From contig NZ_CP018870.1 of the NCBI RefSeq assembly GCF_001941845.1, positions 7,044,001 to 7,108,000 on the forward strand: DNA of 64,000 nucleotides, in the 5' to 3' direction. Under the pieces are notes generated by a model. It saw only the letters and a list, made by a program, of their open reading frames with translations. It ran no database searches and was not told where the DNA came from. Within the stretch, counting starts at the first letter, position 1, and each line of letters opens with the position of its first letter. Position numbers and translations under genes: made by a program. This DNA is from Streptomyces sp. TN58 (lineage in GTDB: Bacteria > Actinomycetota > Actinomycetes > Streptomycetales > Streptomycetaceae). Of the stretch, positions 47,041 through 57,518 are shown one piece after another.

Positions 47041-49889
47041 GCCGCACCTCCGATCAGGGTGAGGAAAGCGTCCTCCAGCCTCCGGTGCGGCCCCACCGCC
47101 GACACCGGCACCTCCAGCCGTACGAGTTCGGCGATCAGCCCGGCGGCCGTCGCGCCGTCGAGCCGTACGAGCAGGCCGTCGTCCGCGGCCACCACCGAAC
47201 CCACCCCCTCCAGCGCGGCCACCTTCTCGACGGCCACGTCGTCCACGGGCTCGGCCAGGGTCACCAGCAGGGTGTCCCCGCCGCCTGTGATCTCGGCGAC
47301 GGCGCCCGCCGCGACACGCTGCCCGTGGTCCATGACCACCAGGTGCGTGCAGGACTGCTCGACCTCCGACAGCAGGTGGCTGGAGACGATGACGGTCCGC
47401 CCGCCGGCCGCGTAGCGGATCATCACGTCCCGCATCTCGCGGATCTGCGGCGGGTCCAGGCCGTTCGTCGGCTCGTCCAGGATCAGCAGGTCCGGCATCC
47501 CCAGCATCGCCTGCGCGATCGCCAGCCGCTGGCGCATGCCCTGCGAGTACGTGCGCACCGCACGCTCCAGTGCGTCGCCGAGCCCCGCGATCTCCAGGGC
47601 CTCCGCCATGTGCGAGTCCTCGGCCGGGCGGCCGGTGGCCTGCCAGTACAGCGCCAGATTGGCGCGGCCCGTCAGATGCGGCAGGAAGCCGGCTCCCTCC
47701 ACGAAGGACCCGACCCGCGACAGCACCGGCGCACCGGCGCGCACCGCGTGCCCGAACACCCGGATCTCTCCGGCGTCGGGCGAGATCAGCCCCATCAGCA
47801 TGCGCAGCGTCGTGGTCTTCCCCGCCCCGTTGGGCCCGAGCAGCCCCAGCACCTGCCCCTTCTCCACCCGGAAGGAGAGGTCCCGTACCGCGTACCGGTC
47901 CTGCCCCTTCGCGTACCGCTTCGTCAGCCCTGTGATCTCCAGCGGTACGTCGGCGAGCGCCGGGTCCGGCCGTGGTACGCCGGCCCGCGCCCCGGCGGGG
48001 CCCTTCCCGGTCCGGCGGACACCGAGCAGGGCCGCGGCGAGTGCCAGCGCACCCAGCGGCAGTCCCCAGGTCCACGCGGGCAGTCCCGCCGTGGCGGTCC
48101 GCACCTGCGGGGCGACGGGCACGGCCAGGAGGCCGTCCACCGAGACGGTGTAGGCGGCCGGCGCGGCCGGGCTCGCGTAGCCCAGGTCCGTGGCGGCGAC
48201 CACGAGCCGCAGGCGGTGCCCGGCGGCGAACGAGTGGTCGATCGCGGGCAGCCGCAGCCGTACGGTCGCCCCCTGCTGCGCGTTCTCCACCCGGAGCGGG
48301 GCGACCAGCTGGGAGGGCAGCACCTGTCGGCGCCCGTCGGGCCCCACGTCGTAGACCTTGCCGAACAGCACGGCCGACCCGTCCGCCGCCGTCGACCTCA
48401 CCTTCAGGGTGACCGTCGGGGCACCGGTGATCGTCACGTCCTCGGTCAGCGGCGCCGACTCGAAGCGGGCGTTCTGCCCGGGGAAGTCCAGCGACAGTCC
48501 GGCTCCGAGGGAGGCCAGCTGCCCGCCGACACCGGGCAGGGAGGACAGCGCGGGGGGTGCGCCGCCCGCCGGGTTGACGAAGGTCTGCTCGCGCCCCGTC
48601 AGCGCGAACTCCTTCGGCCCGGCGGACAGCCCCGGGTAGCGGTCGCCGCTCGCGCCGCGCAGTACCACCGCGCCGTCGGTGGAGTCGATCCCGCCGGAGC
48701 GCGACACCCGGAACGCCGGGCCCGTGTCCGCGCCCTCGTCGCCCTTGAGGTGGCGGTCGAACCAGGAGGCCACGCGGGCCTGCACCCGGTCCGCCTCGCG
48801 CACGCCGCCGTCGTGCCCGCCGGCCGCCCAGTCGACCGACACCGGTGCGCCGTTGGCCGCGATGGCGGTGGCCATGGCATCGGCCTGGTCCAGCGGGAAG
48901 AGGGAGTCGTCCTGGCCCTGCACGATGAGAGCCGGCACCTTGATCCGGTCGGCGACCGCCGACGGACTGCGCTGTTCGAGCAGGGTGCGGGCCTCGGCGT
49001 CCGGTTTCCCGGACACGGCGACGCGTTCGTACATCGCGCACAGCTCGGGGGTGAACCTGCCGCAGCCGGGGCCGGCCGCGGCGGTGCCCTGCTGACCGGA
49101 CCCGGACCCGGACCCGGACCCGGCCGCGGGTGCCGTCCCGGCCGGGGCACCGGTTTCCGGCCGCGCGTTCCCGCCGTCCGGAGGTGCGGCCGCGGGTGCG
49201 TCCGGAGGCGCTGCCGGGGACGCGTCCTGCGGTGCGGTACCGGCCTGCTGCATCCCGCCGGCCGAGCCGGTGGTGAAGAAGATCCCGGACCACAGCTTCT
49301 TGAAGACACCGCCCGGGAAGAGGGCGTCCGCGAGGTTGAAGTACGTGATCTCCGGGGCGATCGCGTCCACCCGCCGGTCGTGGCCCGCCGCCAGCAGTGC
49401 GACCGCCCCGCCGTACGAGGCCCCCGACACGCCCACGCGCGGGTCGCCGTCCGCGTCGAGGCGCACCTCGGGCCGGGCCGCGAGCCAGTCGATGAGCCGG
49501 GAGACGTCCTTGACCTCGTGTTCGGGGTCGTTGAGCCCGATCCGGCCGCCGGAGCGGCCGAAGCCGCGCGCCGACCACGTCATGACGGCGTAGCCGTCGC
49601 GGGCCAGCCGCTCGGCCTGTTCACGGACGTCGTCCTTGCTGCCGCCGAAGCCGTGCCCGAGGAGTACGGCCGGACGTTTCGCCCCGCCGCCCTTCCCGTC
49701 ACCCGCGACGAAGTAGGAGGTGTCGATGTCGGCACCGGGCATGTTCAGGACCTGGTCCCGTCGGTCCACGGCGGGCGCGTCGCCGGAGGCGGACGAGGCC
49801 GTCCACGTACCGGCCCCCGCCACGACGGCCAGCGCGGCGGCGCCCGCCGACAGGCGGACTCGGCGGCGCCGGGGCATACGGAGCTTCAT
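47037..49889 (-). CDS. fusion of extracytoplasmic alpha/beta hydrolase and ABC ATPase
   Basis: A 950-residue protein. It has an N-terminal signal-anchor (about 12-34) after a basic start, an S15/CocE-like hydrolase with VLLGHGFGGSKDDV and nucleophile elbow GASYGG (Ser158), and an Ala/Pro/Gly linker. A jelly-roll segment (VTLKVRSTAADGSAVLFGKVYDVGPDG) and a TM helix at ~605-625 follow. The cytoplasmic ABC ATPase occupies ~650-950: Walker A GPNGAGKTT, signature YSQGMRQRL, Walker B LLILDEP and SSHLLSEVEQ. The ATPase pairs with the coupled permease. The outside hydrolase may process the exported compound or its carrier. No frameshift divides the halves. Confidence 0.9.
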   Translation of the reverse strand: MKLRMPRRRRVRLSAGAAALAVVAGAGTWTASSASGDAPAVDRRDQVLNMPGADIDTSYFVAGDGKGGGAKRPAVLLGHGFGGSKDDVREQAERLARDGYAVMTWSARGFGRSGGRIGLNDPEHEVKDVSRLIDWLAARPEVRLDADGDPRVGVSGASYGGAVALLAAGHDRRVDAIAPEITYFNLADALFPGGVFKKLWSGIFFTTGSAGGMQQAGTAPQDASPAAPPDAPAAAPPDGGNARPETGAPAGTAPAAGSGSGSGSGQQGTAAAGPGCGRFTPELCAMYERVAVSGKPDAEARTLLEQRSPSAVADRIKVPALIVQGQDDSLFPLDQADAMATAIAANGAPVSVDWAAGGHDGGVREADRVQARVASWFDRHLKGDEGADTGPAFRVSRSGGIDSTDGAVVLRGASGDRYPGLSAGPKEFALTGREQTFVNPAGGAPPALSSLPGVGGQLASLGAGLSLDFPGQNARFESAPLTEDVTITGAPTVTLKVRSTAADGSAVLFGKVYDVGPDGRRQVLPSQLVAPLRVENAQQGATVRLRLPAIDHSFAAGHRLRLVVAATDLGYASPAAPAAYTVSVDGLLAVPVAPQVRTATAGLPAWTWGLPLGALALAAALLGVRRTGKGPAGARAGVPRPDPALADVPLEITGLTKRYAKGQDRYAVRDLSFRVEKGQVLGLLGPNGAGKTTTLRMLMGLISPDAGEIRVFGHAVRAGAPVLSRVGSFVEGAGFLPHLTGRANLALYWQATGRPAEDSHMAEALEIAGLGDALERAVRTYSQGMRQRLAIAQAMLGMPDLLILDEPTNGLDPPQIREMRDVMIRYAAGGRTVIVSSHLLSEVEQSCTHLVVMDHGQRVAAGAVAEITGGGDTLLVTLAEPVDDVAVEKVAALEGVGSVVAADDGLLVRLDGATAAGLIAELVRLEVPVSAVGPHRRLEDAFLTLIGGAA

Positions 49890-50076
49890 ACGGGAACCCT
49901 ACGGGCCCGTCGGCCTACCTCCGAGCACCCACAGGCGGAACCCCCGACCTCCTCAGGGATCATGCCGCGCCCGGCGCGTACCGCAGCTGCGGTACGGGCG
50001 CCCGCTTCCCCGGCCCGCCCCCGCGGTACGGGGGGCCCGACCTGCGCACCGGGCCGCCGGGCGGGAGGATGGCCGC

Positions 50077-51612
50077 ATGCTGCTGGACGAGGTCGCCCGA
50101 GTGTCCAGGGAAGTCGCCGCGACTTCCGCCCGGTCCCGCAAGACCGCGCTGCTCGCGGAACTGTTCGCCGCGGCTCCGCCCGAGGAGGCCGGGCTCGTCA
50201 TCTCCTACCTCTCCGGGCGCCTCCCGCAGGGCCGACCCGGCATCGGCTGGCGCACCCTCGGCCAGGACGCCGCACCGGCGGCCGTCCCCAGCCTCACCCT
50301 CCGCGACGTCGACGACGCCGTGAACCGCCTCGTCGCGGAGGCAGGCGCCGGTTCGGCCGCCCGCCGCGGCGCGATCGTCGCCGGCCTGCTCGGCGCGGCC
50401 ACCGAGGCCGAGCAGGCCTTCCTGCGCAGCCTGCTGTCCGGCGAGGTACGCCAGGGGGCGCTCGACGCGGTGGCCCTGGACGGCGTGGCCGCGGCCGCCG
50501 GAGTACCCGCCGCCGAACTGCGCCGGGCGGTGATGCTGGACGGCTCCCTGCCGCGGGTGGCCGAGGCGGTGCTGGCCGACGGCTCCGAGGCGCTGCGCGC
50601 CGTGACGCTGCGGGTGGGGCGGCCCGTACAGCCGATGCTGGCGGGCACGGCCGCATCGGTCACTGAGGCGCTGGCCGCGCTCGGGCCGTGCGCGGTGGAG
50701 GAGAAGCTCGACGGGATCCGTGTGCAGGTCCACCGGGACGGCGACGACGTGCGGGTGTACACCCGCTCCCTCGACGAGATCACCGGGCGGCTGCCGGAGG
50801 TGGCGGACCTGGCCCGGTCGCTGCCGGGGGAGCGGTTCATCCTCGACGGGGAGGTCATCGGACAGACGGCGGACGGCCGCCCGGTCCCCTTCCAGGAGAT
50901 CGCGAGCCGGGTCGGCTCCCGGGTGGACGTGGCCGCCGCCCGGCGGACGCTCCCCGTGGTCCCCTACTTCTTCGACGTCCTGGCCGTCGGCGACGAGGTC
51001 CTGCTCGACCTCCCGGTCCGCGACCGGTACACGGCTCTGGCCGCCCTTGTGCCCGAGCGCGCCCGGGTCGGCCGCCTGGAGGTGGACGACCCGGCGGCGC
51101 AGGAGGCGCAGGCCGTGGAGTTCTGGGCCGAGACCCTGCGCCGCGGTCACGAGGGCGTGGTGGTCAAGGCCCTGGAATCGGCCTACGCGGCCGGGCGGCG
51201 CGGCAAACACTGGCTGAAAGTGAAACCGGTGCACACCCTGGACCTGGTCGTGCTCGCCGCGGAATGGGGACACGGGCGGCGCACCGGCCTGCTCTCGAAC
51301 CTGCACCTGGGGGCGAGGGCCGCCGACGGCACCTACGCCATGCTCGGCAAGACCTTCAAGGGACTCACCGACGAGATGCTGCGCTGGCAGACGCAGGCGC
51401 TGCGCGCGCTCGCCACCTCGGACGACGGGTTCACCGTACGGGTCCGGCCCGAACTGGTGGTGGAGATCGCCTACGACGGGCTGCAGCGCTCGACGCGCTA
51501 CCCGGCCGGAGTGGCCCTGCGCTTCGCGCGGGTGGTGAGGCACCGCCCCGACAAGACACCGGAGCAGGCCGACACCGTCGAGACGGTCCTGGGCCAGGGC
51601 AACCCCGCCTGA
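50077..51612 (+). CDS. ATP-dependent DNA ligase
   Basis: A 511-residue ligase of the LigB type that seals DNA nicks using ATP. It has an N-terminal helical DNA-binding domain (1-180). The adenylation domain has nucleotide-accepting Lys210 in CAVEEKLDGIRVQ and motifs III-V in FILDGEVIG and EGVVVKALES with KHWLKVKP. The OB-fold C-terminus is typical (FKGLTDEMLRWQT, VEIAYDGLQRSTRYPAGVALRFARVVRHRPDK). ATG 50077 has GGGAGGA six bases upstream. No Ku or LigD partner is adjacent, so a specialised repair role is only a family inference. Confidence 0.94.
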   Translation: MLLDEVARVSREVAATSARSRKTALLAELFAAAPPEEAGLVISYLSGRLPQGRPGIGWRTLGQDAAPAAVPSLTLRDVDDAVNRLVAEAGAGSAARRGAIVAGLLGAATEAEQAFLRSLLSGEVRQGALDAVALDGVAAAAGVPAAELRRAVMLDGSLPRVAEAVLADGSEALRAVTLRVGRPVQPMLAGTAASVTEALAALGPCAVEEKLDGIRVQVHRDGDDVRVYTRSLDEITGRLPEVADLARSLPGERFILDGEVIGQTADGRPVPFQEIASRVGSRVDVAAARRTLPVVPYFFDVLAVGDEVLLDLPVRDRYTALAALVPERARVGRLEVDDPAAQEAQAVEFWAETLRRGHEGVVVKALESAYAAGRRGKHWLKVKPVHTLDLVVLAAEWGHGRRTGLLSNLHLGARAADGTYAMLGKTFKGLTDEMLRWQTQALRALATSDDGFTVRVRPELVVEIAYDGLQRSTRYPAGVALRFARVVRHRPDKTPEQADTVETVLGQGNPA

Positions 51613-51781
51613 GGCCCTGCTGCCCGGCGCACGCCCGAGGCCCTGGCGCCGCCCTGGCCGCTGTCACGCACCGTGCGGGGAGGTCGCGTCATCGACGTGT
51701 CGTAGGGCGGGGATAGACGCGCGGGTCATGGTGGCTGTCCACGTGCCGGCCCCTGAGGGCGGGCGCGCACCGCGGCGGGGA

Positions 51782-51831
51782 CCGCCCGCCGTACCCGTGA
51801 CCGGCCGTACCCGCCCGCCGTACCCGTGACC
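51782..51831. repeat. 21-bp direct repeat upstream of the HPP gene
   Basis: CCGCCCGCCGTACCCGTGAC(C) occurs at 51782-51802 and again at 51811-51831, 29 bp apart, ending 22 bp before the GTG start. It may be a tandem regulator site or simple duplication. The rest of the 240-bp gap shows nothing. Confidence 0.7.
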
Positions 51832-51853
51832 CGCCGCGCCAGGAGCCGCCACC

Positions 51854-52420
51854 GTGGACCTTGACTCCGTGCTGACCCGTCGGCCGCTACCCGCCCCTCA
51901 GACGCCCCGCGACAGCGCACCGCCCCCGAAGGGGCTCGGGCGCCTGCGGCGTGCCCGGGCCGCCGTGCTCGCGGCCCTCCCCGGCACGAGCGCGGTCGCC
52001 GCCGCCCTCCTCGCCGTCGCCGCCATCGGCGCGGTCGTCGGCGAACCGGTCCTCATACCCTCCCTGGCCGCCAGCGCCGCCGTCCTCCACTACACCCCCA
52101 CCCTGCCCACCGCCCAGCCCCGAACCGTCGTGGTCGCCCACCTCCTCGGCGCCGCGGCCGGTTACGCGGTCCTCGCGGCAGCGCCGAGCAGCCCCTGGAG
52201 CGCGGCCCTGGCCGGAGGGCTCGCCTTCGCCGCCACGAGCCTCACCCGGACCCAGCACTCGCCCGCCTGCGCAACCGCCGTCGTCGTCGTGTTCCAGTCC
52301 CCGGCCGCCGCGCGGTTCGTCCCCCTGCTGTTCGGTGCCACGGTGGTCCTCGTCCTCGGCGGACTCGCAGCCTCCCGCATGCGCCCGACAGCGCCCCGGT
52401 ATCCCGTGCGCTGGTGGTAG
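51854..52420 (+). CDS. HPP-family membrane protein
   Basis: A 188-residue integral membrane protein with four to five helices after a polar N-terminus. The family core is AAALLAVAAIGAVVGEPVLIPSLAASAAVLHYTPTLPTAQPRTVVVAHLLGAAAGY, including the Thr/Pro/Gln-Pro loop. HPP proteins have been linked to nitrite transport in other organisms; the role here is unknown. GTG start with GGAGCC upstream. The stop codon lies inside the first unit of a GC-rich tandem repeat. Confidence 0.78.
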   Translation: MDLDSVLTRRPLPAPQTPRDSAPPPKGLGRLRRARAAVLAALPGTSAVAAALLAVAAIGAVVGEPVLIPSLAASAAVLHYTPTLPTAQPRTVVVAHLLGAAAGYAVLAAAPSSPWSAALAGGLAFAATSLTRTQHSPACATAVVVVFQSPAAARFVPLLFGATVVLVLGGLAASRMRPTAPRYPVRWW

Positions 52421-52516
52421 CGGAGGCGGCTTGGTGGTGGCCGAGGCGGCCTGCTGGTAGCCGAGGCGAACCCGGTGGTGGCCGAGGCGAACCCGGTGGT
52501 GGCCGAGGCGGCCCGC
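52411..52516. repeat. ~21-bp tandem repeats (about five units)
   Basis: Degenerate units of the form GGTGGTGGCCGAGGCGAACCC, the first covering the HPP stop codon. The two central units are identical. They lie between the HPP gene and the operators of the XRE gene and contain no start codon in a useful context. Confidence 0.75.
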
Positions 52517-52531
52517 GCAAGCCACCCCGCT

Positions 52532-52567
52532 TTACCTCAGAGGCAACGCGGTTTGCCACGAGGGCAA
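52532..52567. promoter_or_regulatory. twin operators of the XRE-cupin regulator
   Basis: TTACC-TCAGA-GGCAA (52532-52546) and TTGCC-ACGAG-GGCAA (52553-52567) share the palindromic form TTRCC-N5-GGCAA with centres 21 bp apart, 20 bp before the regulator ATG. Position and repetition suggest autorepression by the downstream XRE protein. Confidence 0.6.
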
Positions 52568-52587
52568 GACTCTGGCTCAATCGGGGC

Positions 52588-53223
52588 ATGAACACCGGTC
52601 CCGCCCCCGACCGCCCCGACGGTACGGCCGACGAGATGCCCGCCGTGGCACCGCAGCTGCGCGAGCTGCGCCGCCGCACCGGTCTCACCCTGGAGGCCGC
52701 CGCGGCCCGGGCCGGACTCTCGCCCGCCCACCTGTCCCGGCTGGAGACCGGCCGGCGCCAGCCCTCGCTGCCGCTCCTGCTGGGGCTCGCCCGTATGTAC
52801 GGTACGACGGTCTCCGAGCTGCTGGGCGAGACCTCCGCCGTCGCCGACCCCATCGTACGGGCCGGCGGTCCGGGAGCCCGGGAGGCCGACGGCTGGACGT
52901 ACTGGCAGGCGGGCGGCGCCGGGCGCGGCATGCAGGCGCTGCGGGTGCACGTCCCGTACGGCCGCGGACCGGAGGACCTGGTCCGCGTCCATCCCGGCGA
53001 GGAATGGCTGTACGTCCTGGACGGCCGGCTGCGCCTGCACCTGGGCGAGGCCGAACACCTGCTGGAGCCGGGGGACAGCGCCCACTTCGACTCCCTCACC
53101 CCGCACCGCATCGGCGCGGCCTCGTCCGGCGGGGCCGACCTGCTGTTCGTCCACACGCTGCTCCAGAGCAGCCTCGCCGGGCTGTGCCTCGGCGGCACCA
53201 CGACCACCACACACCACCGATAG
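52588..53223 (+). CDS. XRE-family regulator with C-terminal cupin domain
   Basis: A 211-residue two-domain regulator. An HTH at about residues 20-75 (LRELRRRTGLTLEAAAARAGLSPAHLSRLETGRRQPSLPLLLGLARMYG) is followed by a cupin sensor domain at ~120-200 (VHPGEEWLYVLDGRLRLHLGEAEHLLEPGDSAHFDSLTPHRIGA) with candidate metal-binding His/Glu. ATG 52588. It probably controls itself and the small membrane protein encoded 15 bp downstream, an arrangement often seen for DUF6126 genes. Ligand unknown. Confidence 0.88.
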   Translation: MNTGPAPDRPDGTADEMPAVAPQLRELRRRTGLTLEAAAARAGLSPAHLSRLETGRRQPSLPLLLGLARMYGTTVSELLGETSAVADPIVRAGGPGAREADGWTYWQAGGAGRGMQALRVHVPYGRGPEDLVRVHPGEEWLYVLDGRLRLHLGEAEHLLEPGDSAHFDSLTPHRIGAASSGGADLLFVHTLLQSSLAGLCLGGTTTTTHHR

Positions 53224-53238
53224 GCGAGGAGCCCACCC

Positions 53239-53403
53239 ATGACCCCCGTGCCCCCCGCGGACAAGCCCGCCGGCGTACGCGCGCGCTTCGAGGCCAAGTT
53301 CCCGCGCGGCCTGATCATCCGGCTGATCGCCTACCTCTTCGTCGGCCACCTCTTCGCCTTCTTCGTCTACCTCCTCTTCGTCCTGGGTGGCCAGAACCAG
53401 TAA
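53239..53403 (+). CDS. DUF6126-type small membrane protein
   Basis: A 54-residue protein with a polar N-terminus (MTPVPPADKPAGVRARFEAKFPRG) and one TM helix (LIIRLIAYLFVGHLFAFFVYLLFVLGG). It is short, but the frame is clean, GAGGAG sits about eight bases upstream of the ATG, and the gene lies 15 bp behind the XRE-cupin regulator. Single-pass proteins of this shape are repeatedly found with such regulators in Streptomyces. Function unknown. Confidence 0.82.
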   Translation: MTPVPPADKPAGVRARFEAKFPRGLIIRLIAYLFVGHLFAFFVYLLFVLGGQNQ

Positions 53404-53473
53404 CCTCCGGGCACGCGCGAGTCGGTACCGCGCGGCTATGGAAAGGTGCGGGGCCGGTGGCTACCCTCCGCGC

Positions 53474-54556
53474 ATGATTCCCACGGTTGTCTGGGGCACC
53501 GGCAACGTCGGCCGTCTGGCCATCCGCGCCGTCGCGGCCCATCCCGCGCTGAAGCTGTCCGCAGTCATCGTCCACAATCCAGCCAAGGTCGGCCGCGACG
53601 CCGGCGAACTCGGGGGCCTCGACCACCTGTTGGGCGTCGAAGCCACCGACGACGCCGACGCCGTACTGGCCGGCCGCCCCCGCGCCGTGGTGTACGCCGC
53701 GTCCGGCGACATCCGGCCCGACGACGCCCTCGCCGACATCACCCGTGCGATCCGGGCGGGCGCGGTCGTCGTCAGCCCCGCCCTCTACCCGCTCTACGAC
53801 CACCGCAGCGCCCCGCCGGAGTTCCGCGACCCGGTGCTGGCGGCCGTGGCGGAGGGCGGCGGCTCGCTCTTCGCCTCCGGCGTCGACCCAGGCTGGGGCA
53901 ACGACGTACTCCCGCTGCTGATCAGCGGACTCGGCACCACGATCGACGCCATCCGCTGCCAGGAGATCTTCGACTACTCCACCTACGACCAGCCGGCCTC
54001 CGTCCGCGATCTGGTCGGCATGGGCCACCCCATGGACTTCGAGCCGATGATGCTCATGCCCTCGGTCCCCACGATGGTCTGGGGCGGACAGATACGGATG
54101 ATGGCCCGGGCGCTCGGCGTCGAACTCGACGAGATCCGCGAGACGTCGCAGCGCCGGGCCCTCGACACCACCGTGACCACCCGCGGCATGGGCGAGTTCG
54201 AGGCGGGCACCCAGGGCGCCATCCGCTTCGAGGTTCAGGGCGTCGTCGCCGGCGAGCCCCGCATCGTCATCGAGCACGTCACCCGTATCCACCCCTCGTG
54301 CGCACCGGACTGGCCCGTGCCGCCGGACGGCGGCGACGGCGCCCACCGGGTCGTCATCGAGGGCCGCCCCCGCATCGAGGTCACCGTCGAAGCGACCGAC
54401 GAGGGCGAGAACCGCTCCGCGGGCGGCAACGCCACCGCCGTCGGCCGTCTCGTCGGCGCCATCGACTGGCTCACCGAGGCGGAACCCGGACTCTACGACG
54501 CCCTCGACATCCCGCTGCGCCCCGCCGTCGGCAGACTCGGAAGGAAACCGTCATGA
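53474..54556 (+). CDS. NAD(P)H-dependent dehydrogenase, DapB-like
   Basis: A 360-residue oxidoreductase with an N-terminal Rossmann fold (VVWGTGNVGRLAIRAVAAHPALKLSAVIVHNPAK) and a dihydrodipicolinate-reductase-like C-terminal domain (GSLFASGVDPGWGNDVLPLLISGL, IFDYSTYDQPASVRDLVGMGHP). The closest described plan is 2,4-diaminopentanoate dehydrogenase-like enzymes; many actinomycete homologues sit in catabolic or sterol-related loci. ATG 53474. The stop overlaps the next start (ATGA), so it is coupled to an AhpD-like protein gene and probably acts in the same pathway. Confidence 0.82.
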   Translation: MIPTVVWGTGNVGRLAIRAVAAHPALKLSAVIVHNPAKVGRDAGELGGLDHLLGVEATDDADAVLAGRPRAVVYAASGDIRPDDALADITRAIRAGAVVVSPALYPLYDHRSAPPEFRDPVLAAVAEGGGSLFASGVDPGWGNDVLPLLISGLGTTIDAIRCQEIFDYSTYDQPASVRDLVGMGHPMDFEPMMLMPSVPTMVWGGQIRMMARALGVELDEIRETSQRRALDTTVTTRGMGEFEAGTQGAIRFEVQGVVAGEPRIVIEHVTRIHPSCAPDWPVPPDGGDGAHRVVIEGRPRIEVTVEATDEGENRSAGGNATAVGRLVGAIDWLTEAEPGLYDALDIPLRPAVGRLGRKPS

Positions 54557-55032
54557 GGATCGACATCCCCGAAGGGCAGCACCCGATCGAGTACGTGTGG
54601 GGCGACATGGTCCCCGGGATCGGCATGGCCGCCGCGAACTTCTCCCTGTCGGTGTACGCCCACACCACGCTGGGGCTGCGCGAGTTCGAGGCCGCCCGGC
54701 TGCGCGTCGCGCAGATCAACGGATGCGTGTTCTGCCTGGACTGGCGCACCGAACGGGACGGGCAGAAGGTCGAGGAGGAGTTCGCCGACGCGGTCACCGC
54801 GTGGCGCACCACCGACGCGTTCGACGAGCGCACGCGGCTGGCGGCGGAGTACGCCGAGCGGTACACCCTCGACCACCACGGGCTCGACGAGGAGTTCTGG
54901 GACCGGATGACCGCGCACTACAGCCAGTTGGAGATCGTGGAGCTCACCATGAGCATCGGGTCCTGGCTGGCCTTCGGGCGGCTCAACCACGTGCTGGGCC
55001 TCGACAGCGTCTGCGTGCTGCCCGGGCACTGA
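54553..55032 (+). CDS. carboxymuconolactone decarboxylase/AhpD-like protein
   Basis: A 159-residue helical protein of the AhpD/CMD fold with the redox-type motif NGCVFCLDWR (Cys-x-x-Cys) at about residue 58 and a second conserved helix YSQLEIVELTMSIGSWLAFGRLNHVLGL. AhpD-like proteins are peroxidase adaptors or decarboxylases; the CxxC pair supports a redox function. It is translationally coupled to the dehydrogenase. A terminator follows. The convergent cholesterol oxidase gene lies 110 bp away. Confidence 0.87.
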   Translation: MRIDIPEGQHPIEYVWGDMVPGIGMAAANFSLSVYAHTTLGLREFEAARLRVAQINGCVFCLDWRTERDGQKVEEEFADAVTAWRTTDAFDERTRLAAEYAERYTLDHHGLDEEFWDRMTAHYSQLEIVELTMSIGSWLAFGRLNHVLGLDSVCVLPGH

Positions 55033-55090
55033 GCGGGAGCGCCGAGAAGGCGGCCTGGTCAAGGCGGCGCGGGGGAGCAGGGCCTGGGGA

Positions 55091-55119
55091 GGGGCCGTTC
55101 GGAGCGTCCGAACGGCCCC
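55091..55119. terminator. bidirectional terminator
   Basis: GGGGCCGTTCGGA and TCCGAACGGCCCC form a 13-bp perfect stem with loop GCG between the convergent AhpD-like and cholesterol oxidase genes. Confidence 0.8.
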
Positions 55120-55143
55120 GGCCGCTGGGGGGAGGGCGCGGCC

Positions 55144-56868
<1,725 letters not shown>

Positions 56869-56887
56869 CTAGGTAACTTTCGGTCGA

Positions 56888-57514
56888 TCAGCGGACCTCG
56901 GCGGCCGGTTCGCGGCCCCTCACCCAGTCCAGCACCAGCAGTGAGGCGACCGCGGCGAAGGCGCACCAGGTGGAGGCGAATTCCAGCCGCCACAGCGCTG
57001 AGCAGGCCAGCGCCCCCGCCGCCAGCACCACCCCGAGGGTCCGCAGCCGCCGGTCCCCGCCGAGCAGCAGGGCTCCCAGGGTGGCGAAGAGATAGCCCGT
57101 CAGGACCAGCGGCATCCACGGAACATTCACGCCGTAGCCGATGGTGCGGCCCCGGATCTCGGCCGTCACCGGCCCGGCGGCGAGGGCGTACGAGAGCACC
57201 GCGGCGGTCGCGAAGCCGACCGCGGCCGGCAGCCACAGCCGGCGCCGTGTCCCGGGCGCGGCCGCGAGCAGCACCGCGACGGGCACCCAGACGGGCAGCA
57301 GGGGCAGGGCGATCACGGCCCAGGCGGTGGCGGCGGGCGAGCACCCTCCTCCCGAATCCCAGACCGCCGCCTCCACCAGCTGGTGCACGCCCAGCAGCAG
57401 CGGCAGCGCCGCCACGGGGAGGTCGCGGGCCCGCCGTACGCGCGCCACGCAGACGAGTCCGGCGGCGGCGACGGCCGTGCCCGCCACCAGGTCGGCCGTC
57501 GCGCTCCAGCACAC
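56888..57514 (-). CDS. DUF6629-type membrane protein
   Basis: A 208-residue integral membrane protein with six to seven helices, opening MCWSATADLVAGTAVAAAGLVC and including LPLLLGVHQLVEAAVW, the conserved start and helix-2 motif of actinomycete DUF6629 proteins. Function unknown. The gene lies 4 bp after the MFS transporter on the same strand and is probably cotranscribed with it. Confidence 0.8.
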   Translation of the reverse strand: MCWSATADLVAGTAVAAAGLVCVARVRRARDLPVAALPLLLGVHQLVEAAVWDSGGGCSPAATAWAVIALPLLPVWVPVAVLLAAAPGTRRRLWLPAAVGFATAAVLSYALAAGPVTAEIRGRTIGYGVNVPWMPLVLTGYLFATLGALLLGGDRRLRTLGVVLAAGALACSALWRLEFASTWCAFAAVASLLVLDWVRGREPAAEVR

Positions 57515-57518
57515 GGGA

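Noticed and set aside
46884..50666. 1260-codon open frame on the plus strand
   Set aside because: Antisense to the hydrolase-ABC fusion and its permease; Arg/Pro/Gly-rich low-complexity translation only.
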